Below, one piece after another: positions 22,792 through 24,780 of a DNA stretch of 24,780 bases. The notes under the pieces are model-generated. The model was given only the letters and a program-made list of their open reading frames with translations, searched no databases and was not told the DNA's origin. The position numbers were made by a program, and so were the translations under genes. Source of the stretch: Pseudomonadales bacterium (GTDB lineage: Bacteria; Pseudomonadota; Gammaproteobacteria; Pseudomonadales; Azotimanducaceae); the NCBI GenBank assembly GCA_021295935.1, contig JAGWBL010000001.1, positions 1-24,780 on the forward strand. The letters are read 5' to 3'. Each line of letters opens with the position of its first letter. Position 1 is the first letter of the stretch.

Positions 22792-24272
22792 GAACTCCGC
22801 GATTCCTCCGGCCAGGGCTGGATCCGCTTGACGATGTCTCCGGCGATTACGGCTCTCCGGCCCGCCTTGCTCTGGGCCTGCATTCCTGCTTGGGCGTGCA
22901 GCCAGACTCCCAAGCTGGCTGCCGTAGCAGGTGAGTGGGCATTGGCACGTGTGGCGCCGATGATGCCTGCCAGGACGTCGCCGCTTCCGCTGGTGGCAAG
23001 CGCGGCGCAGGCGACTGCGCAGATGCCATGCAGATGCCCATCGTTGGCAACCAGGGTTCCCGCACCCTTCAGCGCCACGGTGGACGTGTGGCGGACGGAG
23101 AGTTCGACAGCTGACGCTGATCTGTCGGCTTGCACGTCGCCAGGAGATCGGGACAGCAATCGGGCGGCCTCACCGGGGTGGGGTGTGAGAATGGACCCCT
23201 TCGGAGCTTGTTGGCCCTGCTTCGAAAGCAGGTTCAGGGCATCCGCGTCAAGCACGAGCGGCTTGCTGGACTCGAGGCAACCGGACAGCATGCCCGAGGC
23301 CCACGTGTCCATGCCGAGGCCCGGACCGACCACGACCACGGAGGCACGATCCAACAGGTGTGACAATTCCGGCCCCTCAGGGCTTGCACCGTGGACCATG
23401 GCTTCGGGACAACGCGCCAGAACCGCCTGCGCATGACTCTGGTGGGTGGCGACGCTCACGAGACCCGCACCCGTTCGAAGAGCTGCCAAGGAGGTCAGGG
23501 TGGCCGCACCCCCCATGCCCCTGCCGCCGGCCACGACAAGCACGTGGCCATGCTGGTTCTTGTAGGCTCCGGCTCGGCGAACCGGCAAGCATCGCTCGCT
23601 GGCGTCGATGGGTATCAGAGGAATCCCGGCGATGTTGTCGAACGCCGTTGCCGGCAGGTCGAGATCAAAGTAACGGAGCTCGCCGGTGCAGTTTGGACCC
23701 TCTCCCGTCAAGAGACCGAGCTTGACTCCCACGAATGTCGCTGTCACATCGGCAATCACCGGACGATCCGTCAATTTGCCTCCGGTGGAAGGATCGATTC
23801 CGCTCGGCACGTCCACTGCCAGAACGGGACGCCCGGAGCCTCTGATGGCGTCGATCCTCGCCTGGATCTCTGCTCGGGGCGGTCCCTTCGCCCCGGTTCC
23901 CAAGAGTGCATCAACCACCACCTCTCCGCTGATGGACCCTGCGCTCGTCGGTCGTACGCCTTGCTCGAGCATCCACTCGTAGGCGGAGCGAGCATCGCCT
24001 CTGAAGCTCTCTACGGACTCGGCGAGCGCCTGGACGGCGAGACCCTCCCTGCGAGCCAGTCCAGCCAGCACGAATCCGTCTCCCGCGTTGTTGCCCGCGC
24101 CGCAACAGACCGTGACGTGACGGGCGTGCGGCCAAGACTCCCGGAGCACGCCGAAGGCGCACCGACCTGCCCGATGCATGAGTTCGATCCCGGGCACACC
24201 CAGGGCGTGAATTGCGCGATGGTCGATCTTCCGACATGCATCCGCGGTGTAAGCCTGTGAAAATGTGCGCAT
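22788..24272 (-). CDS. nnr: Bifunctional NAD(P)H-hydrate epimerase / dehydratase
   Basis: Repairs damaged NAD(P)H hydrates. The N-terminal YjeF epimerase domain (1-215) has GAGNNAGDG (58-66, normally NNGGDG), VVDALLGTG and DVPSGID (154-160). The C-terminal ADP-dependent (S)-NAD(P)H-hydrate dehydratase domain (about 225-490) has KNQHGHVLVVAGG (238-250), TPHPGE (363-368) and ATSGSGDVLAG (427-437, normally ATGGSGDVL). 494 aa matches the fused family. Its ATG lies on the same CATG palindrome that forms the queG start on the other strand. It is the first gene of the nnr-tsaE-amiB-mutL-miaA-hflX run. Confidence 0.96.
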   Translation of the reverse strand: MRTFSQAYTADACRKIDHRAIHALGVPGIELMHRAGRCAFGVLRESWPHARHVTVCCGAGNNAGDGFVLAGLARREGLAVQALAESVESFRGDARSAYEWMLEQGVRPTSAGSISGEVVVDALLGTGAKGPPRAEIQARIDAIRGSGRPVLAVDVPSGIDPSTGGKLTDRPVIADVTATFVGVKLGLLTGEGPNCTGELRYFDLDLPATAFDNIAGIPLIPIDASERCLPVRRAGAYKNQHGHVLVVAGGRGMGGAATLTSLAALRTGAGLVSVATHQSHAQAVLARCPEAMVHGASPEGPELSHLLDRASVVVVGPGLGMDTWASGMLSGCLESSKPLVLDADALNLLSKQGQQAPKGSILTPHPGEAARLLSRSPGDVQADRSASAVELSVRHTSTVALKGAGTLVANDGHLHGICAVACAALATSGSGDVLAGIIGATRANAHSPATAASLGVWLHAQAGMQAQSKAGRRAVIAGDIVKRIQPWPEESRSS

Positions 24273-24780
24273 GGACTACTCAGCGCTGTTGCGTCGAATC
24301 GAGGGTTGGTCCCGGGAGCTGGGATTCCAGCAACTTGGAGTCACCGACGTGGACTTGGCATCCGCTGAGGCGAGATTCCGTCGCTGGATCGCTGCGAGGA
24401 TGCAGGGAACGATGTCCTACCTGGAGAGGAATGTCGAAAAGCGGCTGCACCCTGAGAGGCTGGTGCCGGGAACGATCCGGATCATCTCGGTTCGCATCGA
24501 CTATCTCACGCCTCCGCCACCGGAGGTGTTGGCGGACAGTGCCTGCGCCTACGTCTCGAGATATGCGCTCGGCAGAGACTATCACAAGACCGTCCGGTCA
24601 AGATTGGCGCGGCTGGCTGCGCGTATACAGCCCGAAGCAGGGGGCCAGCATCGCGCGTTTGTCGACTCGGCCCCTGTCATGGAGAAGGCGGTCGCCGTGA
24701 ACGCCGGTCTGGGCTGGCAAGGCAAGAACAGCTTGGTGCTCTACGAGTAATCCGCCTCGTGGTTCTTTCTCGGCGAGATC
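24271..24780 (+). pseudogene. queG: Epoxyqueuosine reductase QueG, interrupted by in-frame TAA and cut by the window end
   Basis: Makes queuosine from epoxyqueuosine in tRNA using cobalamin and two 4Fe-4S clusters. The N-terminal half is clear: GFQQLGVTDVDL, VPGTIRIISVRIDYL, AYVSRYALGRDYHK, FVDSAPVMEKAVA (with the catalytic Asp), and GLGWQGKNSLVL. A TAA at 24748-24750 follows LYE. The next ten codons, in the same frame, read SASWFFLGEI and match the conserved REAGSFFFLGEL of E. coli QueG. The stop therefore sits inside the gene at the usual Glu, one base away from GAA. The iron-sulfur half lies beyond the window. Start is ATG 24271; a GTG at 24265 in frame is also possible. A sequencing error is the main alternative. 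Confidence 0.85.

Noticed and set aside
1..24780. CRISPR array, prophage, toxin-antitoxin or defence island
   Set aside because: No regularly spaced repeats, phage structural genes or paired small genes were seen; apart from the left 1.4 kb the window is conserved core genome.

Overview
The window looks like a G+C-rich (about 60% by eye) gammaproteobacterial chromosome. The evidence is gene order: on the minus strand, nnr-tsaE-amiB-mutL-miaA-hflX-hflK-hflC-purA is followed by rnr-rlmB-rpsF-rpsR-rplI-dnaB-radA, the classic gammaproteobacterial superoperon region. A 6S RNA sits directly upstream of fau (ygfA), also a gammaproteobacterial hallmark. Nothing points to a plasmid or prophage.

Layout, left to right. 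14-787 (+) is a solitary beta-class DNA methyltransferase. 788-1461 is a gene-poor stretch with small hairpins and what may be a decayed transposase end. pgk (+) converges on rpiA (-). The minus-strand block then reads, in transcription order: DUF899 thioredoxin-like gene, 6S RNA, fau, rpiA. Upstream of it is rnr-rlmB-rpsF-rpsR-rplI, a good sigma-70-type promoter, then dnaB-radA. A plus-strand tRNA-Leu(CAG) interrupts at 12830. Upstream again is nnr-tsaE-amiB-mutL-miaA-hflX, a second good promoter, then hflK-hflC-purA-Trm112-like. At the right edge queG (+) diverges from nnr and carries an in-frame TAA.

Function. Most genes are housekeeping: translation (bS6, bS18, bL9, tRNA-Leu), RNA maturation and decay (RlmB, RNase R, MiaA, TsaE, QueG), DNA replication and repair (DnaB, RadA, MutL), membrane protease control (HflK/HflC), envelope division (AmiB), nucleotide and central carbon metabolism (PurA, Pgk, RpiA, Fau) and NAD(P)H repair (Nnr).

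The points that stand out are: a 6S RNA recognised from structure and context; a bS6 with a long acidic C-terminal tail; a mutL whose only sensible start is CTG; no hfq between miaA and hflX; an RNase R lacking one cold-shock domain; the nonsense codon in queG; and an inverted repeat lying over the putative -10 box of the DUF899 gene. I did not find a convincing wholly new multi-gene system.
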